This document shows, in pieces, positions 18,418-26,842 of a DNA stretch of 34,195 bases. Position numbers and translations under genes: made by a program. The notes below the pieces were generated by a model. It worked only from the letters and a program-made list of their open reading frames with translations. It was not told the origin of the DNA and did not search any database. Where the stretch lies: the NCBI GenBank assembly GCA_016869375.1, contig VGEH01000038.1:1-34195 (forward strand). The letters run 5' to 3'. Each line of letters opens with the position of its first letter. Within the stretch, counting starts at the first letter, position 1. The stretch comes from Alphaproteobacteria bacterium (lineage in GTDB: Bacteria; Pseudomonadota; Alphaproteobacteria; SHVZ01).

Positions 18418-19899
18418 TCAGGGGAAAGTCGGATTGCCGTAGGGGTAGAACTGCTTCAGGTCGACATGCTTGTAGGGCAGCGCCTCGAGGCGCCTCGTCC
18501 CGAGGAACGGCTCGATCGGCTCGACCAGGTGGATGGTCTTGGCGAAACCGTTGTCGTCAAAGCCGCGGCGGAAATGCACGCGCGACTTGATCGCGATGAC
18601 GTCGAAGGAGTCGGGGTCGAGGCCGAGCTCGCGCAGCGTGTCGACTTCCATGATCTGCACGAGATAGGGGCTGAGCACGACGACATTGCCACGACCGAAC
18701 TCAACCGCGATCCAGCGCTGCCCCGGGCCGTTGCGGCGGCTCTGGGTCTCGATGACGTGCTTGACCGTGCCCTTGATGCGAATGGGCTGACCCGCGGACT
18801 CGTCGAGGCGCCCGCCGACGGCCATGTCGAAGGCATCGCCGACCTTGGCACTGGCGAGCCTCGCGCAGGCCTCCTCGTCGGCGAGCGTCGCGATCAGCGT
18901 CTTGCCTAGATCCTGCTCGATCACCTGTCCGAGCAGCCAGGTGGCGGCGCCGGAGCGGTCGCTGTGGTCGCCGAGCACGACCGGCTTCTCGCCGGCCTCG
19001 ACCGCCTTCTTCGCCAGCGCGACGCCTTGCGGCATCAGATGGATCTCCGCCGCCTTCACGAGATCTGCGCGCTTGCGCCAGGCGAAAGCCGCGATGTCGT
19101 CGCCGACCTTCTTCGCAAGCTCGGGATTGCCGTTGGTCATCGCCTGCACGGTGATGCCGATATCCGGCACGTCCGACCACGGGAAGGAGAACATGACGTT
19201 GACATAGACGTCAGGCTCGCGCGCCTCCCAGACCAGCGCCTGCTGCACCAGGTTCATCCACGGCGATGCGCCGGTCCATTGCATCACCGTCGGCGTCGCG
19301 ATCGGCACCTTGACGGTGACGGTCGCCGGCTTGTAGTCGCCGCGGATGGCGCGGACCAGCGTGCGTGCCGCGCGCTCGCCCTGCAGGTACTCGTCGTAGT
19401 GCGGGAAATACTTCACGCAGAAGGCCATGTCGGCGGCCTCGAGGAATTCCTTGTCCTCGTTCGCATGAGGATCGAAGGTGCCGACGATGAAGGCCTTGCG
19501 GCCGACCGCGGCGCGCACGCGCCGCGCGATCTCGGCCTCCGGCTTGGGCACGCCGCGCACGCCCATGGCGCCGTGCAGCGACATGTAGACGCCGTCGAAA
19601 GGCCCCTTCGCCTTCAGCTCGGAGATCATCTTGCCGAGGAAGCGCTCGAAGGCCTCGGTCACGATCCAGCCCGACGCGGTGCCGCGCTTCGGGAACAGCG
19701 GCGACTCGATGCCGACCAGCTCGACATCGGGAAACTCGCGCGCGACCTTGACGAAGCCCCCGATATAGGAGCGCGGCGCCGATTGCAGCAGCGCCTCCCC
19801 GCTCGTCGGCGAGCCCTGATAGATGAAGTCGTCGACCGTCGTGTCCGACTTAAGGAAGGTGACGGTCTCGTGCGAGAAGTGAAGAACCGCGATGCGCAT
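18418..19899 (-). CDS. M81-family metallopeptidase (MlrC-like)
   Basis: 493 residues from ATG 19899. The family N-terminus MRIAVLHFSHETVTF begins here, although the frame also has a GTG at 19938. The zinc site region GTFDPHAN and a second metal region VLGDHSDRSG, as in MlrC and its relatives, are present. Two domains are expected: the N-terminal metallopeptidase (through about 290) and the C-terminal MlrC C-domain (FDMAVGGRLDESAGQPI onward). MlrC degrades the linear tetrapeptide of microcystin, but most bacterial homologues sit with ABC peptide transporters and have no known substrate. Nothing nearby suggests microcystin degradation. An orphan solute-binding protein gene lies 3.4 kb away but not in the same run. 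Confidence 0.88.
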   Translation of the reverse strand: MRIAVLHFSHETVTFLKSDTTVDDFIYQGSPTSGEALLQSAPRSYIGGFVKVAREFPDVELVGIESPLFPKRGTASGWIVTEAFERFLGKMISELKAKGPFDGVYMSLHGAMGVRGVPKPEAEIARRVRAAVGRKAFIVGTFDPHANEDKEFLEAADMAFCVKYFPHYDEYLQGERAARTLVRAIRGDYKPATVTVKVPIATPTVMQWTGASPWMNLVQQALVWEAREPDVYVNVMFSFPWSDVPDIGITVQAMTNGNPELAKKVGDDIAAFAWRKRADLVKAAEIHLMPQGVALAKKAVEAGEKPVVLGDHSDRSGAATWLLGQVIEQDLGKTLIATLADEEACARLASAKVGDAFDMAVGGRLDESAGQPIRIKGTVKHVIETQSRRNGPGQRWIAVEFGRGNVVVLSPYLVQIMEVDTLRELGLDPDSFDVIAIKSRVHFRRGFDDNGFAKTIHLVEPIEPFLGTRRLEALPYKHVDLKQFYPYGNPTFP

Positions 19900-19962
19900 G
19901 GGAAGGATCTCGGATTGGGAAGGCGTCGAGGCTGACACCGCCCCGGACGCGATTCAAGGCGG

Positions 19963-21306
19963 CTATTCGCCGTAGGTCACGGGATCGAGTGCGTAGGCGA
20001 TGCCCTGCCAGTCGGGATCGCCGCGATCGCGCTTCGCGCGATTCTCCTTGGCGACATGGCGGTAGAGCGCGAGCGCGGCACGGTCGTCGAGGTCCGTGGT
20101 GTCCGTACCAAGATGCTCGGCCAGGAGCGCTACGCGAAAACCGCGCGCGGCATGCGGATCCCAGAACGAGGCGTTCAGCTCGGTATGACCAAAGAGCGAG
20201 AAGGCGTGAAGGTTGCACGAGCCAAGCGTCGCCCAGACATCGTCGACGATCATCGCCTTGGCATGCACATAGACGTCGCTGCGGCCTTTCGTGCCGAGGC
20301 CAGCAATGCCGGTCAGGGCGAAATGCGGGTGGCGGGCAAGGCCAGCCAGCCGCTCGAACTGTACCTTATGGTCGGGATGACGTCGCTGCGCGCGCAGATA
20401 GGGATAGGGATTCCCCGGCGTCAGGTAAACGACATCGACGCCGCGCATGAGCGCCGCGTCGAGCCGCGCCAGCACCGGTTCGATCGCCAGACCCTGGTTC
20501 TCGAGATAGATCGTGTGCTGAGCCGCATCGATCGCGGCGACATACTGCTCCAGGATCGTGCGCTCGGGCGCAGCGAGACCGTAGACGCCGGCCGGCATCT
20601 CGCGCTGGATCTGCACAAGGCTGTCGCCGCGAACGGGCGAGATCCGCGCCGGAAGAGGAACATCGTCGTTCGGCGCGCCCCAGGTGCCGTCCGGCTTGCC
20701 GCGCTCGCTCGCGCCGTTCCAGCGCTGCACGAAATTGTGGTGCACGTCGGTCGCGGAAGGTCCGGTCACCTCGGAATAGAGATCGTGGAACTGGCCGTCG
20801 CCGCGATGTCCCTGCGGTACGACCGAATGCGCCGCGAGGTTGATGCCGCCGACGAAGGCGGTTTCGGTCTCGCTTCCGGCATCGACGATCCAGAATTTCT
20901 GGTGCTGGCAGTAGATGCCGGGAACCGCATCCCAGCGGATCAGGATGGTCGAGTTGCGCGCCGCCAGCATCCGGCGATGCTCGGGCTTACCGAAGCTCTC
21001 GTTGAAGCCCGGGCTATCCGGGCTCGGGCGCCAGAAGAGGACGCGCACATCGATGCCGCGTGCCGTGGCGCGGTCGAGCAGGTCGAAGAGCTCGCCGCGA
21101 CCATCGGGCAGGCGGAAGTCGGGAAGCAGGAAGTTGACCGAAAGCCAGACGCTGTGTCGCGCCGCCTCGACCGCCTCCGCGATGCGACGGAACGCGTTCT
21201 CGCCGTCGATCAGCAGGCGCAGGCGATTGCCGGCGCGCGCCGGATAGGAGCCGCCGGCCGGGATCGGGATATGAGACGGCGAAAGCGCGACCGTCGATGC
21301 GTTCAC
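19963..21306 (-). CDS. Phospholipase D-like protein with two HKD motifs
   Basis: 447 residues from a GTG that overlaps the previous stop as GTGA (21303-21306). Two HKD phosphodiesterase motifs are visible: HQKFWIVD followed by GGINLA, and HAKAMIVDD followed by LGSCNL. Each half begins with the strand-turn pattern of the fold (the first half includes AEAVEAARHSVWLSVNFLLP). No membrane segments are seen, so it is probably not a classical cardiolipin synthase ClsA, which has two N-terminal helices. A soluble PLD-type phosphatidyltransferase or phospholipase is likely. The reading frame is open further upstream but lies inside the MetE-like gene. Confidence 0.87.
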   Translation of the reverse strand: MNASTVALSPSHIPIPAGGSYPARAGNRLRLLIDGENAFRRIAEAVEAARHSVWLSVNFLLPDFRLPDGRGELFDLLDRATARGIDVRVLFWRPSPDSPGFNESFGKPEHRRMLAARNSTILIRWDAVPGIYCQHQKFWIVDAGSETETAFVGGINLAAHSVVPQGHRGDGQFHDLYSEVTGPSATDVHHNFVQRWNGASERGKPDGTWGAPNDDVPLPARISPVRGDSLVQIQREMPAGVYGLAAPERTILEQYVAAIDAAQHTIYLENQGLAIEPVLARLDAALMRGVDVVYLTPGNPYPYLRAQRRHPDHKVQFERLAGLARHPHFALTGIAGLGTKGRSDVYVHAKAMIVDDVWATLGSCNLHAFSLFGHTELNASFWDPHAARGFRVALLAEHLGTDTTDLDDRAALALYRHVAKENRAKRDRGDPDWQGIAYALDPVTYGE

Positions 21307-22322
21307 GCGTATCGCTGCCGTGCGAGGCGCGTCCCGGCCCCGAGCGCCTGGAGCTTCCTCATCGCGATCTCGCGATCCATCGGCGCGAGCCCGCAATTGG
21401 TGCAGGGGAAGAGCCTCTCCTTCGGCACGAATTTGAGCGCGAGCGCGATCGTGTCGGCGACCTCCTCCGGCGTCTCCACCTGGTCGGAGGCGACATCGAT
21501 GACGCCGACCAGCACATCCTTGCCGCCGAGCAGCGCCATCATGTCGGGCGGCACGCGCGAATGCGTGCATTCGAGCGAGACCTGGTCGATGCGGCTCTTC
21601 GCCAGCGCCGGGAAGAAGTCCTGGTACTGCCGCCATTCGTTGCCGAGCGTCTTCTTCCAGTCGATGTTCTGCTTGATGCCGTAGCCGTAGCAGATATGGA
21701 CCGCGGTCGTGCATTTGAGGCCGTCGATGGCGCAGTGCAGGCAATCGATGCCCCAGCTGCCCGCCTCCTCGGTGAAGGCGTTGAAGGCCGGCTCGTCGAA
21801 CTGGATGACATCGACGCCGTCCTTCTCCAGCGCCTTCGCCTCCTGATTCAGGAGCTCGGCGAAGGCCATCGCCATCTTCCTGCGCTCGCCGTAGTGGCGG
21901 TCGGCGACGGTGTCGCAGATCGTCATCGGTCCGGGCAGCGTGAACTTCAGCTTCTTCGTCGTATGCGCGCGGGCGAGCTGCGCCTCTGCCGCATGCGCGC
22001 GGCCTTTCATGGAGAGCTTGCCTCGCACCTGCGGCACCATCGCCGAGTAGCGGTTGTTGCGGATGCCCATCTCGACCTTGTTGTCGCGGTCGATGCCGTC
22101 GACGAATTCGAGGAAGCCGTGGACGAAGTGCTGCCGAGACTGCTCACCGTCGGAGACGATATCGAGGCCCGCATCCTCCTGCGCCTTGATCCAGAGCAGG
22201 GTCGCGTCGCGCTTGGCGGCCTCGAGGTCGCGTCCCTCGGCTTTCCACTGCGGCCAGAGCTTGTTGGTCTCGGCAAGCCAGAAGGGCTTCGGCAGGCTCC
22301 CTGCCAGCGTCGCGTCGAACAT
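21303..22322 (-). CDS. Core methionine synthase (MetE C-terminal domain / MesD-like)
   Basis: 339 residues from ATG 22322, with GGGGGAGG upstream. It corresponds to the C-terminal catalytic half of MetE only; the N-terminal half is absent. Zinc ligands are visible as His209 and Cys211 (VHICYGYG), a Glu (probably Glu251, LECTHS) and Cys310 (PCTNCGLAPM). Substrate-site segments are DIVSDGEQSRQHF and QFDEPAFNAF. This length and sequence style match the MesD group of core-MetE proteins, which in Acinetobacter uses a partner MesX (DUF1852) for methionine synthesis. No DUF1852 gene is adjacent here. The methyl donor is therefore unknown. The stop overlaps the PLD-like start. Confidence 0.85.
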   Translation of the reverse strand: MFDATLAGSLPKPFWLAETNKLWPQWKAEGRDLEAAKRDATLLWIKAQEDAGLDIVSDGEQSRQHFVHGFLEFVDGIDRDNKVEMGIRNNRYSAMVPQVRGKLSMKGRAHAAEAQLARAHTTKKLKFTLPGPMTICDTVADRHYGERRKMAMAFAELLNQEAKALEKDGVDVIQFDEPAFNAFTEEAGSWGIDCLHCAIDGLKCTTAVHICYGYGIKQNIDWKKTLGNEWRQYQDFFPALAKSRIDQVSLECTHSRVPPDMMALLGGKDVLVGVIDVASDQVETPEEVADTIALALKFVPKERLFPCTNCGLAPMDREIAMRKLQALGAGTRLARQRYA

Positions 22323-22340
22323 CGCGGCCTCCCCCAAGAT

Positions 22341-22357
22341 CTTGTAGTTGGAACAAG
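22341..22357. repeat. Small inverted repeat upstream of the MetE-like gene
   Basis: CTTGT-AGTTGGA-ACAAG is an interrupted palindrome of 5-base arms in the 138-base divergent region between the MetE-like and Usp genes, about 20 bases before the MetE-like ATG and near a TATAAC hexamer. It could be an operator, but arms this short also occur by chance. Confidence 0.3.
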
Positions 22358-22460
22358 GTTATACCCGTCCAACGCGGCGGCGCCAAACCGCGGTAGCCGG
22401 GAACGCGAACCGCCTCTCCGGCCTTCTCTTTTCAAGAGAAGAACGCAAAGGAGCGGCCGC

Positions 22461-23246
22461 ATGGCCATCAAGGACATCCTGGTCCCGGTCGCCGGCACCG
22501 AGGCGGACGAAGCCCGTCTCGACGAAGCCATCACGCTCGCCAAAGCCAACGGCGCCGACCTGACCGCGCTGCATATGAAGACGAGCCCGGCGATCGCGCC
22601 GATCGGTCCCGGCGGCGACATCCCCGTCGTCCTCATCGAGGAGCAGGAGCGCGAGATCGAGCAACGGGCGAGGACGGCCGAAGCCAAGGTGCTGACCAAG
22701 GCGGAGGAAGCGCAGTTCGACATCGAATGGGTCTGCGCCGAGGGCGATGTCGCCAGCGTCGTCGGCACCCATACGCGCTACGCCGATCTCGTCATCGCCT
22801 CGCCCGATCTCACGCGCGACCTGGTGTTCGAATCCGGCGCGCCGGTCCTGGCCTTCCCCAAGGCAGCACGGCCGAACGTGCCGAAGCGCGCGCTGATCGC
22901 CTGGAACGGCAGCCGCGAATCCGCACGTGCCGTGCACGACGTGATGCCGCTGATCGAGAACATCGAGCAGGTCGATGTCGTAGTGATCGATCCGCCGGAA
23001 GACCGCGCGATCGGCGCAGACCTTGTCCGCTCGCTCGGCCGCCATGGCATCGCCGCCGAGGTGCGCGAGCGCAAATCCGAGAAGCGCGACATCGGCGAGC
23101 TGCTGCTGGAGGAGGCGAAGGTCAGCGGTGCCGATCTCCTGGTGATGGGCGCCTATGATCATTCATGCCTGCGCGAGTGGGTGTTCGGCGGCGCCACCGA
23201 GACCGCCTTGGAGGAAGCGGCGATCCCGGTTCTGCTGTCGCACTGA
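22461..23246 (+). CDS. Universal stress protein, tandem UspA domains
   Basis: 261 residues, two Usp domains in tandem. The first begins IKDILVPVAGTEADEARLDE and lacks the full nucleotide loop. The second begins KRALIAWNGSRESARAV and ends GADLLVMGAYDHSCLREWVF with GGAT, close to the ATP-binding pattern G-x2-G-x9-G-S/T. An AAGGAG ribosome site lies at good spacing before the ATG. Such two-domain proteins are cytoplasmic and have undefined stress roles. The gene is divergent from the MetE-like gene, and a solute-binding protein gene follows after 45 bases. Confidence 0.92.
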   Translation: MAIKDILVPVAGTEADEARLDEAITLAKANGADLTALHMKTSPAIAPIGPGGDIPVVLIEEQEREIEQRARTAEAKVLTKAEEAQFDIEWVCAEGDVASVVGTHTRYADLVIASPDLTRDLVFESGAPVLAFPKAARPNVPKRALIAWNGSRESARAVHDVMPLIENIEQVDVVVIDPPEDRAIGADLVRSLGRHGIAAEVRERKSEKRDIGELLLEEAKVSGADLLVMGAYDHSCLREWVFGGATETALEEAAIPVLLSH

Positions 23247-23291
23247 GAGGTACATCGCTAGGCTGGTTTTCCACCCTGGGAGGATCAGCAC

Positions 23292-24884
23292 ATGCGCGCC
23301 ACCTCTGCCAGCCTCGCTGCCGCTCTCATCCTGTCCGCCTCGGCGTTCACCGCGCCGGCGTTGGCGCAGGACGCCAAGAAGACCCTCAAGATCATCCCGC
23401 TGAATTCGCTTAGGACCATCGATCCGCATGCGAATTCCAACGGCACCATCCGCATGCACGCGCTTGCGGTCTACGACACGTTGTTCTCGTGGGATTCCAA
23501 GCTCGCGATCAAACCGCAGATGGTGGAGGCCTACACGGTCTCCGACGACAAGCTCACCTACCGCTTCACGCTGAGGCCCGGCCTCGCCTTCCATGACGGC
23601 ACGCCGGTGACGTCCAAGGACGTGATTCCCTCGCTCCGCCGCTGGATGGCGCGCGATACGCTCGGCACCAAGTTCAATTCCTTCGTCGCCAGCATGGACG
23701 CGATCGACGACCGCAGCTTCGCCCTGAAGCTCAAGGAGCCCTTCGCGTATGTCGAGCTGGCCCTGGGCGCGGTCGCCGGCATGGCGCCGGTGGTCATGCG
23801 CGAGAAGGAAGCGAAGACCGATCCGCACACGCTGATCACCGAGGTGGTCGGCTCCGGCCCCTTCCGCTTCGCGCGCGCCGAATGGGATCCCGGCTCGAAG
23901 TCGATCTACACCAAGAACCCCGACTACAAGCCGCGCAGCGAGGCGCCCGACGGGCACACTGGCGGCAAGGTCGTGAACATCGAACGGATGGAATGGATCG
24001 TGCTGCCCGACTCCGCCACCGCCGCCGCGGCGATGGGGACGGGCGAGATGGACTACTGGGACGGCCCGCCGCTCGACCTGCTTCCCGTGGTCTCGGCCAA
24101 CAAGGATCTCGTGGTCAAGCAGATGCAGCCCTTTCCGTTCTTCGCCGGCTTCCGGCCGAACGCGCTGCATCCGCCCTTCGACGATCCCCGCGCACGTCAG
24201 GCCTTCCAGCTCGCCGTCGACCAGACCAAGGTCATGCAGGCGGCGATCGGCGATCAGAAATGGTGGCGCACCTGCTACGCCTACTACATGTGCGGCGCGC
24301 CCTTCGGCACCGAGGTCGGCTCGGATGCGTACAGAGCGGTCAATGTCGCCAAGGCGAAGGAGCTGCTGGCGGCCTCGGGCTACAAGGGCGAGCCCGTGGT
24401 GCTTCTGGGCACGACCGAGATCGCGATCATCAACGCCGAGACCCAGCTCGCCGCCGAGGCTATGCGCTCGATCGGCATCAACGTGCAGATCCAGATGAAC
24501 GACTGGGGCACCGTCCTGACGCGCCAGGCCGACAAGAGCAAGCCGGGCCAGGGCTCGTCCGGCTGGAACGTCGTCGTGACGTACTTCTCGGGCGTCACCA
24601 ACTTCCACCCGCTGACCAACATCGCGACCAACATGTCCTGCGACCGCTCGAACTGGGCGGGCTGGCCCTGCGACGCGGAAGCGGAGAAGCTGCGCGACGC
24701 GCTGGCGCGGACCACCGAGCCGACGGCGCAGAAGGCGGCGCTCGAAGCCTTCCACAAGCGCCTCTGGGAAGTGGTGCCGCTGGTCCTCGCCGGCCAGTTC
24801 GAGCAGCCCTCGGTGTTCCGCAAGAACCTGAGCGGGTTGCTGCCGGCGAGCTCGCCGGTGTTCTGGAACGTGGTGAAGAACTGA
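23292..24884 (+). CDS. Family-5 ABC transporter solute-binding protein (peptide type)
   Basis: 530 residues, in the 500-540 range of DppA/OppA-like proteins. A signal peptide is clear (positively charged start, hydrophobic core, ALA-QD cleavage). The family motif after IDPHANSNGTIRMHALAVYD and the FTLRPGLAFHDGTPVTSKDV region are typical. GGAGG lies before the ATG. No cysteine follows the cleavage site, so it is a soluble periplasmic protein and not a lipoprotein. No permease or ATPase gene is nearby; it may supply a transporter encoded elsewhere. The ligand is unknown. Confidence 0.93.
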   Translation: MRATSASLAAALILSASAFTAPALAQDAKKTLKIIPLNSLRTIDPHANSNGTIRMHALAVYDTLFSWDSKLAIKPQMVEAYTVSDDKLTYRFTLRPGLAFHDGTPVTSKDVIPSLRRWMARDTLGTKFNSFVASMDAIDDRSFALKLKEPFAYVELALGAVAGMAPVVMREKEAKTDPHTLITEVVGSGPFRFARAEWDPGSKSIYTKNPDYKPRSEAPDGHTGGKVVNIERMEWIVLPDSATAAAAMGTGEMDYWDGPPLDLLPVVSANKDLVVKQMQPFPFFAGFRPNALHPPFDDPRARQAFQLAVDQTKVMQAAIGDQKWWRTCYAYYMCGAPFGTEVGSDAYRAVNVAKAKELLAASGYKGEPVVLLGTTEIAIINAETQLAAEAMRSIGINVQIQMNDWGTVLTRQADKSKPGQGSSGWNVVVTYFSGVTNFHPLTNIATNMSCDRSNWAGWPCDAEAEKLRDALARTTEPTAQKAALEAFHKRLWEVVPLVLAGQFEQPSVFRKNLSGLLPASSPVFWNVVKN

Positions 24885-24893
24885 TACGCGCTG

Positions 24894-25487
24894 TCAGGCC
24901 GGGGTACGGAGCAGCCTCCGCACCTCGGCCTGGAGCCTCGGTACCACGTCTTCTTCGAACCACGGGTTCCGCTTGAGCCATCCGACGTTGCGGGGGCTCG
25001 GATGCGGGATCGGCCAGAACTCCGGCCGATACTCCTCGTAAGCGTGCGCGGTCTCCGTCAGCGTCGGCTTGCATCGCTGGCCGAGATAATGGCTCTGCGC
25101 GTATTGCCCGACCAGCAGCGTCAGCGCGATGCGCGGCATCTGCTTGCGCACCTTCGCCTGCCAGGCCGGCGCGCATTCGGGCCGTGGCGGCAGGTCGCCG
25201 CCGCCGCCTTTTCCGGGATAGCAGAAGCCGGTCGGCACCAGCGCGATCTTCTCCCGGTCGTAGAAGAGCTCGCGCCCGAGGCCGAGCCAGCGACGGAGCC
25301 GGTCGCCGGACGGATCGTTGAAGGGAATGCCGGTCGCATGGACCTTGGTCCCCGGCGCCTGGCCGACGATCATCACGGTCGCGCCCGCCCCGGCCTGCAG
25401 CGTCGGCCGCGGCCCCAGGGGCAGATGCGTTTCGCAGAGCCGGCAGGCACGGATCTCGCCGAGCAGCCGGTCGAGCGCGAGGCTCAT
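24894..25487 (-). CDS. Uracil-DNA glycosylase family protein (iron-sulfur type)
   Basis: 197 residues from ATG 25487, which overlaps the preceding sirtuin stop as ATGA. Four cysteines suited to a [4Fe-4S] cluster are present: Cys15 and Cys18 (ACRLCETH), Cys89 and Cys105 with 15 residues between, as in family 4/5 UDGs. The active-site motif A is VGQAPGTKV with FNDPSGDRLRRWLGL close behind, and the motif near the C-terminus is PHPSPRN. The enzyme would remove uracil from DNA. Family 4, family 5 or a divergent group cannot be separated by eye. The Gln-Ala-Pro-Gly motif differs from the usual GE-x-P-G start of family 4. Confidence 0.85.
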   Translation of the reverse strand: MSLALDRLLGEIRACRLCETHLPLGPRPTLQAGAGATVMIVGQAPGTKVHATGIPFNDPSGDRLRRWLGLGRELFYDREKIALVPTGFCYPGKGGGGDLPPRPECAPAWQAKVRKQMPRIALTLLVGQYAQSHYLGQRCKPTLTETAHAYEEYRPEFWPIPHPSPRNVGWLKRNPWFEEDVVPRLQAEVRRLLRTPA

Positions 25488-26224
25488 CGCCCGAGAAGAT
25501 CGTCGACGAAGGCCGGGACGATCTGGGTGGCGGGTCCGTTGATCGCATGGGTGAAGAGCGACGCGCCTTCGGAAGGCTCCAGGTTGAGCTCGACCGAGGG
25601 CGTACCATGCGCACGGGCCTCGGAGACGAAGCCGGCGGCCGGATAGACATTGCCCGAGGTGCCGATCGAGACGAACAGGCCGGCCTCGCTGAGGAGCGCG
25701 GAGATGCGTTCCATCTCCATCGGCATCTCGCCGAACCAGACGACATGCGGCCGGAGGCCCGCGGCACGGCTGCAATCGGGACAGCGGACGTCGCGCGACA
25801 GATCCTCGCGCCATTCATGCACGGCACGGCAATGCTCGCACTCAACCTTGAGCAGCTCGCCATGCATGTGGATCAGAGCTTTTGTCCCGGCGCGCTCATG
25901 CAGATCGTCGATGTTCTGGGTCACCACCGTGACGCCGCCTTCCCACTCGCGCTCGAGCCGGGCGAGCGCCCGATGCGCGGCGTTAGGCTGGATGTTCGGG
26001 CTCAGCAGACCGCGGCGGCGCTCGTTGTAGAAGGCATGCACGCGCTTCGGATTGCGGACGAAGGCCTCGTATGTCGCGACGTCCTCGATGCGGACCTTCG
26101 ACCAGATGCCATCGGCGTCGCGGAAGGTGTCGAGCCCGGACTCCTTCGAAATGCCGGCACCGGTCAGGATCACGATCGGCTGGCCGGGCCGCGGACGGAG
26201 CCCCTCAAGGCTCGAGAAGGGCAT
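25484..26224 (-). CDS. NAD-dependent protein deacylase (sirtuin, CobB/SIRT5-like class III)
   Basis: 246 residues. NAD-site motifs GAGISKESGLDTFRD (23-37) and TQNIDDLHERAG (102-113), catalytic His121 (HMHGE) and four zinc cysteines (Cys129, Cys132, Cys148, Cys151) are all present. Tyr66 and Arg69 (AFYNERR) match the pair that binds the carboxylate of succinyl- or malonyl-lysine in CobB and SIRT5, so desuccinylase activity is likely in addition to deacetylation. The start lies within the end of the thpR-like gene (20-base overlap), and the uracil-DNA glycosylase gene overlaps its end by four bases, so the three form an operon. Confidence 0.93.
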   Translation of the reverse strand: MPFSSLEGLRPRPGQPIVILTGAGISKESGLDTFRDADGIWSKVRIEDVATYEAFVRNPKRVHAFYNERRRGLLSPNIQPNAAHRALARLEREWEGGVTVVTQNIDDLHERAGTKALIHMHGELLKVECEHCRAVHEWREDLSRDVRCPDCSRAAGLRPHVVWFGEMPMEMERISALLSEAGLFVSIGTSGNVYPAAGFVSEARAHGTPSVELNLEPSEGASLFTHAINGPATQIVPAFVDDLLGR

Positions 26225-26747
26225 ACTCGACCTCGGGCGTGTAGATGGCGCCGCCGCGAGACAGGAAGCTCGAGAAGAGGGTGAAGCCGGTCACCCGGAA
26301 GGGCGGCATCCGGAACAGGTTGTGGTCGGCGATGAACTTGGCAACGCGCGCTCCGGGGCTGCCGGTGAGTCGTGCCAGGGTCACGTGCGGCGCGAATTTG
26401 CGCCCCTCCGGCTCGAGTCCGAGCCTGACCAGCGAGGATTCGATCTTGCTCTGCAGGTGCGAGAGGCCCGGGTTCTTCTCGACCCCGGCCCAGATCGCGG
26501 TAGCCCGCTCCTTCGTCCCCCAGTGGCCGACGCCGGCGAGCGCCAGCTCGAAGGCCTTCGCCGATACGCCGCCCAGAGCCGACATGATGTCTTCGGCCCA
26601 GCCGCCATCGACTTCACCGATGAATCGGAGCGTGAGATGCAGGTTTTCCGGATCGACCCAGCGCGCCCCGGGAACCCCGCCCGAAAGCAAGCCCAGACGC
26701 TCGCGGACGTCCTCGGGCAATGAAATTGCGACGAATAGGCGGGGCAT
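26205..26747 (-). CDS. thpR: RNA 2',3'-cyclic phosphodiesterase (ThpR/LigT family)
   Basis: 180 residues from ATG 26747; an in-frame GTG at 26756 is less likely because the family starts at MPRLFVAI. The two HxTx motifs are HLTL (His37) and HVTL (His121), the catalytic signature of the 2H phosphoesterase family. It hydrolyses 2',3'-cyclic phosphates at RNA ends and can join 2'-5' halves in vitro. It is the first gene of the minus-strand trio and is divergent from the giant hybrid kinase, with 95 bases between the starts. Confidence 0.92.
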   Translation of the reverse strand: MPRLFVAISLPEDVRERLGLLSGGVPGARWVDPENLHLTLRFIGEVDGGWAEDIMSALGGVSAKAFELALAGVGHWGTKERATAIWAGVEKNPGLSHLQSKIESSLVRLGLEPEGRKFAPHVTLARLTGSPGARVAKFIADHNLFRMPPFRVTGFTLFSSFLSRGGAIYTPEVEYALLEP

Positions 26748-26842
26748 GGGCTGCACTCGTTCTTAGCCCGCTTAACCAATTTGCGCCAGTGGCTTGCGCC
26801 GCGAAGGCAGTGCTAGCTTCGCGACATCTCCGGGAGTCGCAT

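Noticed and set aside
18418-19899. A microcystin degradation (mlr) cluster
   Set aside because: Only an MlrC-type gene is present; no mlrA, mlrB or mlrD-like gene is nearby, and M81 proteins are common outside that pathway.
19963-21744. A longer phospholipase D-like protein starting at 21744
   Set aside because: The added 146 residues are an out-of-frame reading of the MetE-like gene. The GTG overlapping its stop fits the domain start.
22323-22460. A SAM riboswitch in front of the MetE-like gene
   Set aside because: The leader is too short and I see no SAM-I or SAM-II core; only a short palindrome.
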